Assembly: GCF_030272615.1 (NCBI RefSeq)
Contig: NC_081405.1
Location: forward strand, 155,169,613-155,233,612
Origin: Cryptomeria japonica
Taxonomy: Eukaryota > Streptophyta > Pinopsida > Cupressales > Cupressaceae
Length of the DNA stretch: 64,000 nt
Direction: 5' to 3'
Part shown: positions 1 through 11,598 of the stretch, in pieces
Layout: the number at the start of each line of letters is the position of its first letter
Numbering within the stretch: the stretch's first letter is position 1
Translations under genes and position numbers: made by a program
The notes under the pieces: generated by a model
Told to the model about the DNA's origin: nothing
The model's input: only the letters and a program-made list of their open reading frames with translations
Database searches by the model: none

Positions 1-1730
1 ATATATAATTATATAATGCAAGTCTTATTATCTCATAAAATAATATTTTAAACAAATATTTTGACATTATTTTTCCTCATTGTAAATTGGAAATAAAATA
101 AAAAATATTTTGACATTATTTTGAAGATAAAAAAAATCTATATTCTCTATTTTTTTGTGAGACACGTTCCAGTCTCTTCCTCCATAATTTTGATGTATTC
201 AAAACTTCCACGTACCTAACCTATGCTTCAACCATCTTGCATAAATTTTCCAAAAAATATTTTATGTGCCTTATCTAGTTTGGAGGATGCGGTTGCAGGG
301 AAGAGCAAGGATTTACAGAGGAGAGGTAGAGAGAGACATGGTTAAGGGAGTTGGAAGGAATTTTAATTTGTAATTTATATATGTTTTTAACAATTTATTT
401 GCTCTTTTTTTTTCCCTTTTTATTGAGCTTTGTAGGTGTGCTTGTTAATTGTCTTTATGTGGCTTACTTCTGGATTGTAAGTTTAGTAACTTTTGTATAG
501 GCGAGTAGCTTCAGAGACAAATGCACATGTTCCATTGTTTTATTTTTTGAAAAAATAAAAAATAATGTCGTGTAGTTTGTATAGAGCATTTGGGTGTTTT
601 CACTTTGTTGGGAGAATGGTAAGGAATCAAAGATTGAGCTTAGAAATATTAAGGCAAGCATTGGGTGGAATTTACATTATGGACTGTTAGTTTTCTTTCA
701 TGCTGTAACAACAATTTCTCTTTATTTTTCTATTCTAGATCTGCTCTGTATATCTTTTTTCACCTCTATTATTATGGACATTTTGGAAGGGACGCGAGTT
801 TGTTGTTTAGATATATTTTTATTAGAGTTTTTTTCACCCCTATACAAATTATTTCTGTGAGGCCTTCTATACATCGTTCAAAATATGATTAGATTATTTA
901 TGTGGAGATTGAACATATTTTTATGATGTGATTTAGATTATTTATGTGAGATTGTGTATATCTTGCCTAACGAAACCTTTGTGTCTTATGCCGATTCCTT
1001 CCAATATAGGGAATTGTATGAGTTTTGAGATTCTGTAAGCATTCTATATATGTTCCATAAATTTTAGAAAGCATTAATTATTAAGCTTCTATTTTTCTTT
1101 AAAAATGTATTAGATTTCTTAAAACTTGGTTGTCTACATGGGCTCTTCTAGGCTCTTGCACTATTTCAGGTCCATACTGCTATGAACTTTATATTACTCT
1201 AGTAATTATAAGAAGTAGAAACTTCCTATTAAATAATGAGAAATAAAAACAAATTTGGGTTTGAAGTGTTGGTGACCATTAAGATTGCATCTATGATTAA
1301 TAGACTCATTAATAGTTCTACTAATCCGCTTTTTCCTGTTAATAGGTATGTGACATTTTGTGTCTGCAAACATTTGCAAGGTATGATGGGGAGATCTAGA
1401 TATTGGTTGGAGATGGTGAATTTATTCTATAGCTGAAGAAGGTAGTACTCTCTGTGGGGCATGATAATCTATTTTGACTATGTATTAAGGTAAAGAAATG
1501 AAACGGAAAGAGACCAAAGAACCCAAAAATCCTCATGTTGCCCTGTAATATGGATTTTAAGCAAATTGTCATATGTAGTCAAGATACCACTGCCAATGGA
1601 TTTGAATCGAAAAAAGAGCAAGATAAATTGGAGAAACTAAAGATAGATGCCAGAATAAAAAAAATTCGATGGGAGAATCAGATAAAAGAAAACTAGAAAA
1701 CAAATATTAATAGAGCAAGGAGTTTAATAC
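1..1730. other. AT-rich sequence, no gene recognised
   Basis: This stretch is strongly AT-rich, with many A and T runs. The open frames are short and hydrophobic or low-complexity (for example 594-860 on the plus strand, 88 codons) and show no domain. A small island near 278-345 reads open on the plus strand after a possible 3' splice AG, but it is too short to call an exon. Confidence 0.6.
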
Positions 1731-1787
1731 CTGAAAGACCCAAACATCATTTCTCCGCTTATCTGTCCTGCGGGCATTTATCCTCAT
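1731..1787 (-). other. Possible first coding exon (19 codons) of an unknown host gene or gene remnant
   Basis: On the minus strand an ATG at 1787 sits in a good plant start context (CACCGCCATGAGG). It opens 19 codons reading MRINARRTDKRRNDVWVFQ, which run straight into a CAG|GTAT donor-like junction at 1731. The upstream 400 bp (to about 2230) is less AT-rich than its surroundings and could be a promoter or leader. I see no second exon in the next 1.7 kb and do not recognise the peptide. It may be a real first exon with a long intron, a broken gene end, or chance. Confidence 0.2.
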
Positions 1788-2829
1788 GGCGGTGGATGAA
1801 GAAGAAAGACTAGCTCATAGTTAATCTGATATTTGCCAAGAAAAACAATCACGCCAACCTCAAATGTGGCAACTGAATTCCCGGACCTGCTCTGTTTTGA
1901 GCTCTTATGACCGTTAGAAAGAAGTAGGTAGGCAAGGAAGCAGGATGACAAATTTCTGGCAACAAAATGAACTTCCCGGCCTTAAAATATCTAGCTGGGA
2001 ATGACACATCTCCCAAAATCAAATATGAAGGTAGCATATTTTGAGGCATATATTGTAGGGACCCACAAATTAATCCGTGTAGGAAGTCTCAGACACATCA
2101 TAGCTCGGTAATTTTTTGCAGAGACATGGAAAAGTGCGACAATTAAAATTATGAATAATGCATGGCGAAAAAAATTCAACGAATCAAAAGATTTCAATAG
2201 TCTTGCATGATCACATAGGCATTTGTAACCATTGATTGCTCAATGAAGGTCAGTCCATTTCATAGTAGGAGACGCTTTCGGCGTAATAAAATTATTTGCA
2301 CTACACCATGGAATATTTCACATTGTTTGTTTAATAATTAATATTACATAATCATTTTAATAATTAATTATATAGTAAAAGTTTAATAAATTATAATATA
2401 TTTATAAATTAGATTTCTAATAAAAGAATATTTTAAAATGAATTATATAAAGAAATTAATGGAATTAATGTAATATTCAATAAATTTATTATATCATGAA
2501 GCTGAAAAAATAATTTTTGATGTGTTTTTTCATTTAGCTTGGGTCAATAATTGAAACTATATAGTAACAAAAAAAACACTTTTATATGTATTTGGAATTT
2601 AAGTGCTTAGTCTTATTATGTGTTTTTTTTATGGACACAAAATTCTAATCCAATTAACTTATTTGTATACTTTTGACGATTAATCAAATCTTTATCCATA
2701 ATGCAATCCCATTAAACACAAATCCAACTTGATTATTTTACTTTGTTATGTTTACAAGTGTAAAGTTATTCTTGCTACCACTATCCTAATGCAATTAAAT
2801 GAAAAAAAATCAAAACCAAACATTTAACT
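1788..2829. other. Non-coding: moderate-GC patch, then AT-rich sequence
   Basis: 1788-2230 has a more even base composition than its neighbours and would be the 5' flank of the candidate exon at 1731-1787 if that exon is real. A 66-codon minus-strand frame (1849-2049) has no recognisable domain. From 2280 to 2829 the sequence is AT-rich and I see no feature. Confidence 0.5.
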
Positions 2830-3027
2830 AATATATCTCATCTTACACTTTGGTAACTAAATTTGCACAAATATTCTACAATTTAATTCATCACATTCAA
2901 TTCAAGAGTCTCATCAAGCTCTAACATATCCCATCTTACACTCTGGTTGATGAATAACTTTGCACACATATTATACAATTTGATGTAACTATTTATCACA
3001 TTCAATTCAAGAGTCCCATCAAGCCTT
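2830..3027. repeat. Two-copy tandem repeat, unit about 95-105 bp
   Basis: The block at about 2830-2921 is repeated with changes at about 2922-3027. Both copies contain, in the same order, a CATCTTACACT segment, a TTTGCACA segment, and the shared run CACATTCAATTCAAGAGT followed by CCATCAAGC or TCATCAAGC. The second copy has small insertions. It is a local tandem duplication with no coding meaning that I can see. Confidence 0.7.
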
Positions 3028-3484
3028 AATGAATTTTGAATCATGCACTCAATAACCTCTATTACATAAGTATTTGATAACATTTATTGCATTCAATATT
3101 ATAATATTTTTTATTTGTTAACATTTTTAATCTTTTAATTAATGTTAATATTGTTAGTAATGTATTAATTATATTTTTTAGGTGCATATTTTATTAATAT
3201 TTTAATTGTAATTAGTCAAAAAATTAGTTTACTATTTATTATGAATTTTTTACAGTATTATTTTTATTAATATTTATATTCTATTTTTATATTTTACTTA
3301 GATTTAAAATTTAAATCTATTTGAATTATTGTCTTTTTTATGTAATTACAAATAGCAGTGAAAAGATTTTATAAATAATTTAATTTATAATTATCTCTTA
3401 TTATAATTTTAATTATTGTAGAGTAATAATGTTTTTAATTTATATAATAAACTAAATTTCAAACTTAAAATCCAAACCAATAGT

Positions 3485-3485
<1 letters not shown>
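3028..3485. other. AT-rich sequence, nothing recognised
   Basis: This is nearly pure A/T sequence with long T- and A-rich words and no open frame or repeat of note. It leads directly into the GA microsatellite. Confidence 0.6.

Positions 3486-3547
<62 letters not shown>
3486..3547. repeat. (AG)n microsatellite, about 31 units
   Basis: An uninterrupted AG/GA dinucleotide run of about 62 bp. It is complementary to the CT run 225 bp downstream (3771-3793), so the two could pair as an inverted repeat. Confidence 0.97.
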
Positions 3548-3552
<5 letters not shown>

Positions 3553-3654
3553 ATTAATTGTTTTGTGCCAACAATGCAAGAATAGCATGTTTCCCTAGGG
3601 AGTTATGCTAAAGGTAGCATGCCATTTATTAAGGATACAATAATTCGCCTTTAA

Positions 3655-3760
3655 GACCTATATCTTGTCTTGATCCTCTCTCTACACCACTCTCTCTATT
3701 ACTTGTCTATGTCACCTCTCTTTCTCACCCCCTCTATCTCCTTATCCCTCCTCCCCCCCC

Positions 3761-3793
<33 letters not shown>

Positions 3794-4078
3794 CACTTCT
3801 CTCTATTTTTTCTTCTCTTTGTTCATCTCTCCCTCTCTCGCTTTCTATATTTCCTTATATATCTATCTCTCTATCACTCTATCCGACCATCCATATCTCT
3901 TTTCTTAATCTTTCAATCTACTTCTATTTGTCTCTCCATCTATTTATCTCCCTCTTTCCCTCTCGTTCTATCTTCATCTTTTACCTCTATATTCCTCTCT
4001 CCCCCTCTATTGCTAGACATGTCTCCCTCTCACTATCCATCCATCTCTCTCCCTCTTTATTTTCCTCTCACACTTAGT
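3655..4078. repeat. Pyrimidine-rich tract with C19 and (CT)n
   Basis: About 420 bp in which the plus strand is mostly C and T, in words such as CTCTCTC, TCTCCCTCT and CTATCT. It contains a C19 run (3753-3771) followed by about 11 CT units (3771-3793). The open frame 3670-4077 is a by-product of this composition: it encodes only Leu, Ser, Pro, Ile and Phe runs, so I do not call it a gene. Strand asymmetry of this kind can favour triplex (H-DNA) structures. Confidence 0.9.
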
Positions 4079-4085
4079 GGACCTC

Positions 4086-4106
4086 TATATATATATATAT
4101 ATATAT
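4086..4106. repeat. (TA)n microsatellite
   Basis: An uninterrupted TA run of about 21 bp directly after the pyrimidine tract. Confidence 0.9.
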
Positions 4107-4398
4107 CTATTTGCTTCTTTCTCTCCCACTACAAAAAAAATAAATCCTATTAGTAGTGGAGCTCGATTATTTTCCCAATTTAAAAGTTTTTCTAAACACA
4201 CCCATTGCACACCAAGCTGCAATTACTAGTTTTAAATTTTGTTAAGAAACTATATATATCTACATAAAAATAATTTAATTTTATGAAACAAAACAAAATC
4301 TATTATTACTAACTCTTTAATACATTAATCTTTTAAAAATAAACTTTCCCAATGGGGTATCGGTTTCTCGTTAAGTCAAAAAAGGTAGCAGCTGAAGC

Positions 4399-4403
4399 AA
4401 AAA
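4399..4403 (-). terminator. Pol III T5 terminator of tRNA-Leu
   Basis: Read on the minus strand, five consecutive T residues lie 5 nt after the 3' end of the tRNA. This is the normal RNA polymerase III stop signal and supports an expressed gene rather than a tRNA-derived repeat. Confidence 0.8.
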
Positions 4404-4408
4404 CGGCT

Positions 4409-4489
4409 TGTCAAGAATGGGATTTGAACCCATGCCCTTTCGGACCAGTACCTGAAACTGACGCCTTAGACCAACTCGGCCATCTTGAC
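4409..4489 (-). tRNA. tRNA-Leu (anticodon CAG)
   Basis: The 81-nt minus-strand sequence folds into a complete class II tRNA. The acceptor stem GTCAAGA/TCTTGAC has seven pairs and is followed by discriminator A. The D stem is GCC/GGC. The anticodon arm TCAGT/ACTGG closes a seven-base loop with anticodon CAG (reads CUG). There is a long variable arm, and the T stem ATGGG/CCCAT closes the loop TTCAAAT. The internal A box (TGGCCGAGTTGG) and B box (GGTTCAAATCC) are present, no CCA is encoded, and there is no intron. A T5 terminator follows. It matches the nuclear plant tRNA-Leu(CAG) type and looks functional. Confidence 0.96.
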
Positions 4490-6211
4490 ATATGTTATTA
4501 TTTTTTATTGTAAAGAATTATTAATATATGTAATATTTTCGTTAGCTAATTGTCAAAGACAAAGGAGTTGATAAGTAGCTCTATTTTTTTCACATATTTT
4601 ATTCAAGGAAAACCCACTTTATCGTACGAATCAACCAAAACTGAATGAATCTTGATTTTTCTTTCAAAGTTTTTCATCCATATTTTTATAAATGTTATTT
4701 AAAAGAAATTAATAAAAAATATTATAAGAGTTATAGTTTGGTTGTCACATCTTTTTAAGATGAACATTTAAGTATTTATTGTGTTCATAAATTTTATTAA
4801 TTATATTGTTACAATATTTTTATTTACATGAAATTTTTCGAATGTTAGATCATCTTAATACAGGTAAAATTTTAATCTGGGTTATTAATTTTCAAAAACA
4901 TCTCATTACTATTATACCACTATTTTATACATTTGATCTTATCTTATCCTTACTTTCATCTATTTTCATACACTTCATAGTACAAGCTTTTAATTTTCCT
5001 TTATATTTCCTTATACAAATATTTAACTTGCTTAGGTATTAATGAGTAGGTCAATATGAGGGTAGATGACATCTTCCATGTAACGATTCCCTATTTTTTG
5101 CTAGTTACAGTTACTTCTTTTATTGATTGTATTCGTCTCTTCTGTTATGTGTTTATGTATCCACTCATCTTGTGTGTTTATTCATTCATATATTTTGAAC
5201 TTTTGGTCAATGTATATTGTGTTGAATCATTTGTTGTCTTGTAATCTTGTGCTTATCTTTCTTGTTATTGAAAGTTATCTTTATTCTACTAGTTTTATTC
5301 TTAAGTCATTGATTAAATTAGGGATTTAGTTTCTAATCTATAATAGATCTAGGTTACCATTGGATTTTTGCATATTCTAATATATAATTAGAACTTAATT
5401 TCTAGAATAGTTTTTTTAATTTTAAAAAGAATGCATTTATTTGGGTTTTAGGTTTAAGCTATTTTTTGACACATTATACATTTTTTTAGGTTGTACAATT
5501 GAGTCTATGAGGCTTCAGAAAGTTAAGATAGGCTTTCAGTTGGCTTGAAATGAAAAATGGAAGGCTAACATTCATCTAGATTTTTTGCATTTTTTTGTTT
5601 TATTGAGTTTTATAGTTGGTGAGAATTTCAAGGTATTTTGGCCTAAATCTAACTACACTATTGTGCTCAACAAAGTAGAAAAGATTAAAATTGGTTATAA
5701 ATTTATTGATTTATTCATATTTCAAAGAGACTTTAATTGTTCTCTTTAATTTTGTTCATCCAATCATCCATATAGTTGTATGTATATAGAAGTAGTGTCT
5801 TAAGAAATTTTAGTCTACATATTCATGTACACCCTTAAGTGTCACATCCCCAGTGTAACATAATCCTTAGGTTAATGAAGTGTCCTTTTTTTTTAGAGAA
5901 TCTATGTGTCAAATAAAAGAGACCAACTTTCCTTTGTTTAGTGACATTCATGAATCATGTAAAGAGTTAAAATTTGAATATTAGATTCCTCAAACATGAA
6001 GGGTGAAAGTGTAAGTCCTTATATATGTGTATACAAGTGTAACTAAGAGAAATGTTGTTTATTAAGTAAATAGGGAAGGGCCCTGATCCCATATAGTTAA
6101 CAAAATAGAACAAAACAACCAACCAAAAAGCAACCACCAGAATGAAACAAATAGTGACATCGAACAACCATCAAACATACATAATACAAAATAGATCAAG
6201 TACGATTAGAG
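4490..6211. other. AT-rich sequence, no gene recognised
   Basis: About 1.7 kb upstream of the tRNA and before element A. Open frames near 4806-5042 and 5056-5329 are hydrophobic products of T-rich sequence with no domain. No RNA gene or repeat is recognised. Confidence 0.55.
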
Positions 6212-7700
6212 TATTGGCATTGAACATAATTGATGATGAGATGAGAAGATAACCAGTAAAATTATTGTTGGCATAACTGGTAAAATTGGTAAAGTTGATG
6301 GAGATTGTTGGCTAGATGATGTTGATATAGTTGTTAAATTGTTTGATGACTTTATTTGTGTTGTCATTGATGGAAACCATGTTTTACTAGTTATCTAAGT
6401 CATCTAGACCTACCGGTAAAGCCTAACCGGTAGTGGAACCGGTTTACAACAAGGTAAGCAAGAACAATGCGATGACCAAGACACCAGTATAGATGATTGG
6501 TGATGAGTTAGGCATTGTGATTTTACAGGAGTGTTGAAGACAAGAACATGCATCTATGTTCCACACTGCATCAACAAATTCAATGTATTGAGTGACTTAT
6601 GATTGACTGTCATAAACTCTATGAAGAAGAATGTATATCGGTAACAGATCTTTGATCGGTAATGATTTATGGTTTGGCGGTGGATCTTATCATGTTCATA
6701 ACTTAGTGATGATATGCCAGAATTCGTGTGAAGTGATAAGAAGTTTTTTGAGCGTATATAAGGATCAAACTTTTTGGGGAACAACAAAGTGCTTAGCAAA
6801 ATGTGACAAAGGTTTGATTGCTTATCAAATCGATGTGTGGTAATGAGCGGTGATCATTCAATGGTGGAAATTGTCTTGAAATTTGTTGTAATCATCTGTA
6901 ATGTATTTTGGCAGATTATTTTGTTGCGCCTGATGTAAATTCAATGTATTTTAAATGTTGCTAGGGTTTTTCAACTGACCTAGTTGAAAAGAGTATTTAG
7001 GTCAAGTTTGAGAAGAGATTTTGTGTGGGTGGTTTTGAGAAGAAGAGTGTGTAGAACCAGATTGAAGAGTCTGCATGTGAGAAGTGAAATTGAGCTGAAA
7101 AGAGTTTGTACAAGCAAGAAAGGAAGTTTTGAGACCAGATCATTTACCTGTTGTTCCCTAACATTTACAGCAGTTGAAATCCCTTAATCGGGTAGACTTT
7201 AACATGTCTTATTTGTAAATCCCTTGACCGGGTGGCTCATTAACTTGAGTTCTAAATCCTCTAGCAAGGTTACTCCTAATAGGTTAGAGCTCCTAATAGA
7301 CCTGATATTGTAAATCCCTTCACCGAGTAACTCCTAACAGGGTATGCTCTTAATGGGGCATATTGTAAATCTCCTAACCGGGCTAGGTCTTTAACCGAGC
7401 GCTTTCCAAAAGAGTACAAATATTTTGTGGGTGCTAATTCCCACTGTGGTTTTTCCCATTTGGGTTTCCACGTGAAAAATCTCTGTGTTCATGTTGTGGA
7501 TGGATTGTTGAGTTATTCATTTGATGTATTTACTATGTGTTTTTAATGATGAACACTTAAGTAGCTACTGGTAATAGTTTGGTAAATCAGTTTGAAGACT
7601 GTTTGATCAGCTACCGGTACTAGTTTTTGAAGAATTATCAGAGTTGTTTAACTACTGATTCACCCCCCCTCTCAGTAGTTACCAGATCCTCATAATAACA
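6212..7700 (+). repeat. Element A 5' LTR (1489 bp)
   Basis: The LTR starts TATTGGCATTG, a variant of the usual TGTTGGCA, and ends ATAACA just before the primer site. U3 holds clustered ACCGGT palindromes (6412, 6426, 6438). The middle part (about 7170-7400) repeats a phrase like AAATCCCTTnACCGGGT several times. The conserved hairpin segment lies at 7446-7471. The same sequence recurs as the split copy 16743-17479 plus 32243-33006. Confidence 0.9.
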
Positions 7701-7702
7701 AT

Positions 7703-7714
7703 TGGTTTTGGAGC
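7703..7714 (+). promoter_or_regulatory. Element A primer-binding site (degenerate, tRNA-iMet type)
   Basis: TGGTTTTGGAGC lies two bases after the 5' LTR. It matches the plant Copia primer site TGGTATCAGAGC at most positions, and the better preserved sites of elements B, C and E support the assignment. Confidence 0.6.
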
Positions 7715-7814
7715 ACTAGGTCCTCTTTATGTAGAAGCTTAATCGCTTGAGGTAAATATCCGAGCCTAATTCCCTTGAAGGCTTAATCGCGAGGGGAAGA
7801 TCCTTAAGGCTAAC

Positions 7815-9111
7815 ATGGGGGAAGGTTCAAAGAGTTACAGAGAGATTTCAAATAGGCTTGTAGAATCTGAAGAAGCCTATGATGAACTAAAGGTCAAATA
7901 CAAAGCTTCATTAGCTAAGAGAAAAGAATTGGCTGAATAGTTATGGGAGCTCAGTGAAAACAATTCATCTGAGGAAGCAAACATTGATGCCTTGGTTAAT
8001 GAGGTTGAAAAGATGAATGATGATAAGACAAATCTAAGGAGAGAGCTGGAAGCCCTTACCATAAGGATGAGTCAAGAGTTGGAAGCCAGAAGGTCAGCTG
8101 AAGACATAATAAGAGATAAGGAAGATGAGATCTTAAAGCTTAACCGAGAGATTGGTACCTTGCATGCACAACTTCATGAAGAAAAAGAGGAAATACAAGC
8201 TGATCTAGACATGGCTATGTCTCTTAGAGAAAGTCTTACAAAGAAGAATGAGGAACTTACCAAGGAGCTAGTTGATGCAAATGAGTTACTAGCTAAATTC
8301 AACAAGAGCATTGCTATGCTTGATGAGAAGATTCAGTCACAAAGGCAACATGGAGATACACATGGCTTGAGATTCAAAACCTTTGAACAAGGAGATTCAC
8401 AACCTTTGAAAGACATCGTGCATAAAGCCAAATCTGCACCAAAGACCAAAAAGAAGAACACCGGTAAGAGAACCTATAAACCAGTATGTTTTAACCATCA
8501 TAAGGTAGGTCATATTACAAATGTTTGTAGAAGTAGATCCAGTACTTTTGAAGGATATAGACCTAATGCATATGAAGGATATAAGCCTAATACTTTCAAT
8601 GGATATTCCTTCAATTACAACAAGTATGGGCATAGAGTTGTTGAGTGCAAGTCAAGAGTGAACAATCAAAGATATTACATGGGTCAGAGGTCTAATGGTG
8701 ATTGGCAGAAATCTTACAATGACCGGATGAACCCTACTTGGCAGAGACCTTATGTGAACCGGTCTAGTCCTTATGAAATAAAAAATAGATGGAATGTGAC
8801 ATGTTAAATCTATCAAAACTTTAGTCATGTAGTTATGAATTGTCGGAGATGAACTGGTAGAGGCAATGCTGGACCCTAGAGAGCATCTGGAATGGCATGT
8901 TTCCATTGTCATAAACCTGGACACCTTGCAAAGTTTTGTAGAGTTGGAATGAACAAACCGGTTAATCAATTTGTTGACCAGAAAAGAAAGAAGAAAGTAG
9001 ATGTGGAAGAAATCATAAATGAGATGAATAAGATTTGGAAGAAGTGAGGAGAAACCATCCGAGGACTCCAATTCTTCACCTAGTGTGGAGAATCCTTCAT
9101 TGACAAACTAA
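7815..9111 (+). pseudogene. Element A coiled-coil and CCHC (gag-like) protein region
   Basis: The region opens MGEGSKSYREISN and encodes about 190 residues of charged heptad-like sequence rich in Glu, Lys and Leu, which should form a long coiled coil. This is followed by four spaced CCHC-type knuckle segments (around 8500, 8620, 8810 and 8910); the last reads CFHCHKPGHLAKFC. It aligns by eye with the first proteins of elements C and E, for example in the shared phrases AYDxLxVKYKAS and LLAKFNKS. It ends with a GCTTAGGGGGAG tract also found after the C copy. The likely role is nucleic-acid binding and particle formation. The region is broken. Confidence 0.8.
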
Positions 9112-9452
9112 GCTATGATGAAGCTTAGGGGGAGCATATTGTCAGATCCATTTCCAGACCCCCTAAATGATGTGTGGTAAGTCAAATCTGCATATTTTGA
9201 TGCTATATGATGTTATGGAGTGATTTTTGAATAGGCTACATCTCAAACCGGTAAATTGAATGTGATATGTGTGCTGGTATCAAGTCTTAGAGTTGAACGG
9301 TGATTAGGGTATGTTCAACCGGTATGACAAAAGGCAAATAAAAAGGTGTTTGATAGTCTCATTTTTCACTTAGCATTTTTGAGAGCACATCTGGAGAGCG
9401 AAAGAAACAGAGAAGAGATTTTGACTGCTACTTTGGTGAAGTTGATAGTGGA

Positions 9453-10155
9453 TTGTGGAGATTTATGGAAAAGCGAATCGGTGGAAGAGCATTCTCATCG
9501 AAAACCCTAGTTGCAAAGAAATCTGATGATACTAGCAAGTTTGATGCAGTTGAGGAACAAAAGCTAGTGATTATTGAACCAAAAGTTCAAAATGATGATG
9601 AGAAGAATAGTATGGAGGATACTGCTCAACCGGTAGATGAAGAAGATGAAGATGAAGAACAAGAAGAGACTTCTATACTAGAACTAGTTGTACCTAGATA
9701 TGTAAAGTTGAATCACTCAGCAGATCAGATAATTGGTGACAAGAATGCTAGAGTACAAATAAGAAGAAAGATCAGAGAAAGTACTTGTCTGATTTCCACA
9801 ATTGAACCAAAGAAAGAAAAAGAATCTCTGAAGGATGATGAATGGATAAAGGCTATGAATGAAGAGCTTGATCAAATAGAGAAGAACAACACTTGGTCAC
9901 TTGTCCCCAGACCAGCTCATAAAAATGTGATTGGTATTAAGTGGGTGTTTAAAAACAAACTGAATGAAGGTGGTGAAGTGGTTAGGAACAAGGCAAGACT
10001 AGTTTGCAAAGGATATGCACAAGAAGAAGGTGAAGATTATGGAGACACCTTTGCACCAATTGCTAGACTTGAAGGAGTTAGAATGTTACCTGCATTTGCA
10101 ACATTTAAAGGATTCAATGTTTACCAAATGGAAGTTAAGTCTGCATTTTTTAATT
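9453..10155 (+). pseudogene. Element A pol, N-terminal part of Copia reverse transcriptase
   Basis: After an acidic linker (a DEEDEDEEQEE run) come the standard Copia RT landmarks: PRYVKLNHS, the EELDQIEKNNTWSLVPRP segment, then GIKWVFKNKLNEGG and RNKARLVCKGYAQEEG. The reading stops at the insertion point of element D and resumes at 15246. No integrase or protease motif is found between the CCHC region and this segment, so A differs in layout from a normal Copia element. Broken. Confidence 0.88.
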
Positions 10156-10160
10156 GAATC

Positions 10161-11598
10161 TGTAGATAATATCTACGCTTTTGGGGGTTTATGATCAAGG
10201 CATTGATAAAAACATTTCTAAATCAGCTCGAAGGAGATCCAGACCGATCAGAGGTGAAAAAAATCAAAAATCCAATTTTCGGTATTTTGTCTATGTTTCA
10301 GTATATTGTATTTTTGGAGGCCTTTGGAGCAAGATTTGGGGTCGAAACTATTCCTAGTCCCTTAAATTGATAGATGAAGGCATGGTGTTAAGGGATTGAA
10401 ACTAGATCTTTTGAAGACCTTCTCAACAGTATAAGCGACTTGAGATTTTGATCGCCGAGCGGAAAGTTATGATCCTACCAAGTCAAGACCAATTTTTTGT
10501 TGTTCGCACGGAGTAGGTACGAGCATTCCAAATGTCATCATGGAGTAGTTTCTCACAAGCCCATGGCTTCACACTCTCCCAAAGGCACACAGGAGTGCCA
10601 CGTGTTAGCACCGTGGGGTGTTCAATGACGAAGGGAAAAGAGGGCTCCAAGAGCTTTGCCTGCATGCCACGTGGACTGACAAAGCATGAGCCTAGAGATG
10701 TTTTGAGCTTGGAGATATTTCAAAAGAATGCCTTTGTTCCTTTCAAAGGAAGAAGACCACAAGAGGCACTATGTGGAAAAACCAAAAAGCACAAATGCAA
10801 ACAAAGCATAAACCTGCGTGATCAAGCAGTTGCAATAGAAAAAAGGGAATTTCCAGGTGGCAACCCTGCCATGCACATGGAGGAAAATAATGATGCAAAG
10901 ATCAAGCTCACGATAGCTACAACAACCTCCATGATGATGGTGGGCACACAATAGATATGCAGGGGTGTTTTTCAGTTTCAACCACCGTTTTGGATCAAAG
11001 GGATTTTTTCTATATAAGCTCGAGGGCGCATTGTAAAAAGGGGTTCCGAACTTATTTTTTTGGAGATATAGACTGATATTCTAGAGGAATCAAGCCTTTA
11101 AGTTGTGATTGTATTTCTGAAGAGGGGATAACCAGACTGTGCCTGCAGCCTCTAAGATTACTATTTTGCAGAATGCTTTAGTAGTTTTATGTGCATCTTT
11201 GAGATTTTGACATAACTTTAGAAATATATGCCTAATACTCTATCGATTAAACTATGATTTTGCACTTGTTATCTGGTGGATGCGTGATGTTTATTGCTTT
11301 ATGTTAAAAGGAATTTTGGTCATATCTTGATTACTGTTTCGGGCATGTAGATTGTTGAATGGGCCTCAAAATAATATGTATGTGAAGTTCTCTATGCCCC
11401 TTATTGCATTAAAATCAATTACAATGTATCACTTAGAGTAGATTTGCTTTTATGTTTCCTTCTTTCCCTTTTCTCCCCCCAAATGAATGAAGAGACGACT
11501 TCTAAAATCCCGGAGGTCACCCAGTGAACATGTGCAGGTCCACCATCACTGAGTTTCCCATAAGGCTATGTTCATAGAAGCAATTTTATTGATCAACA
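10161..11598 (+). repeat. Element D 5' LTR (1438 bp)
   Basis: The terminal dinucleotides TG...CA are intact. It includes a stretch near 10995-11045 with TATATAAGCTCGAGGG, a plausible promoter TATA box, and is repeated at 13834-15245. Confidence 0.85.

Noticed and set aside
278-345. Possible plus-strand exon (reads LEDAVAGKSKDLQRRGRERH)
   Set aside because: It is too short, has no convincing donor or partner exon, and I do not recognise it.
3670-4077. 135-codon open frame
   Set aside because: It is pyrimidine-tract translation (Ser, Leu, Pro, Ile, Phe only) with C19 and CT repeats; there is no codon structure or domain.
4126-4165. CACTACAAAAAAAAT followed by AGTAGTGG, resembling a CACTA transposon end
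   Set aside because: No matching opposite end or 3-bp target duplication is found within several kb. The short palindrome may be chance.
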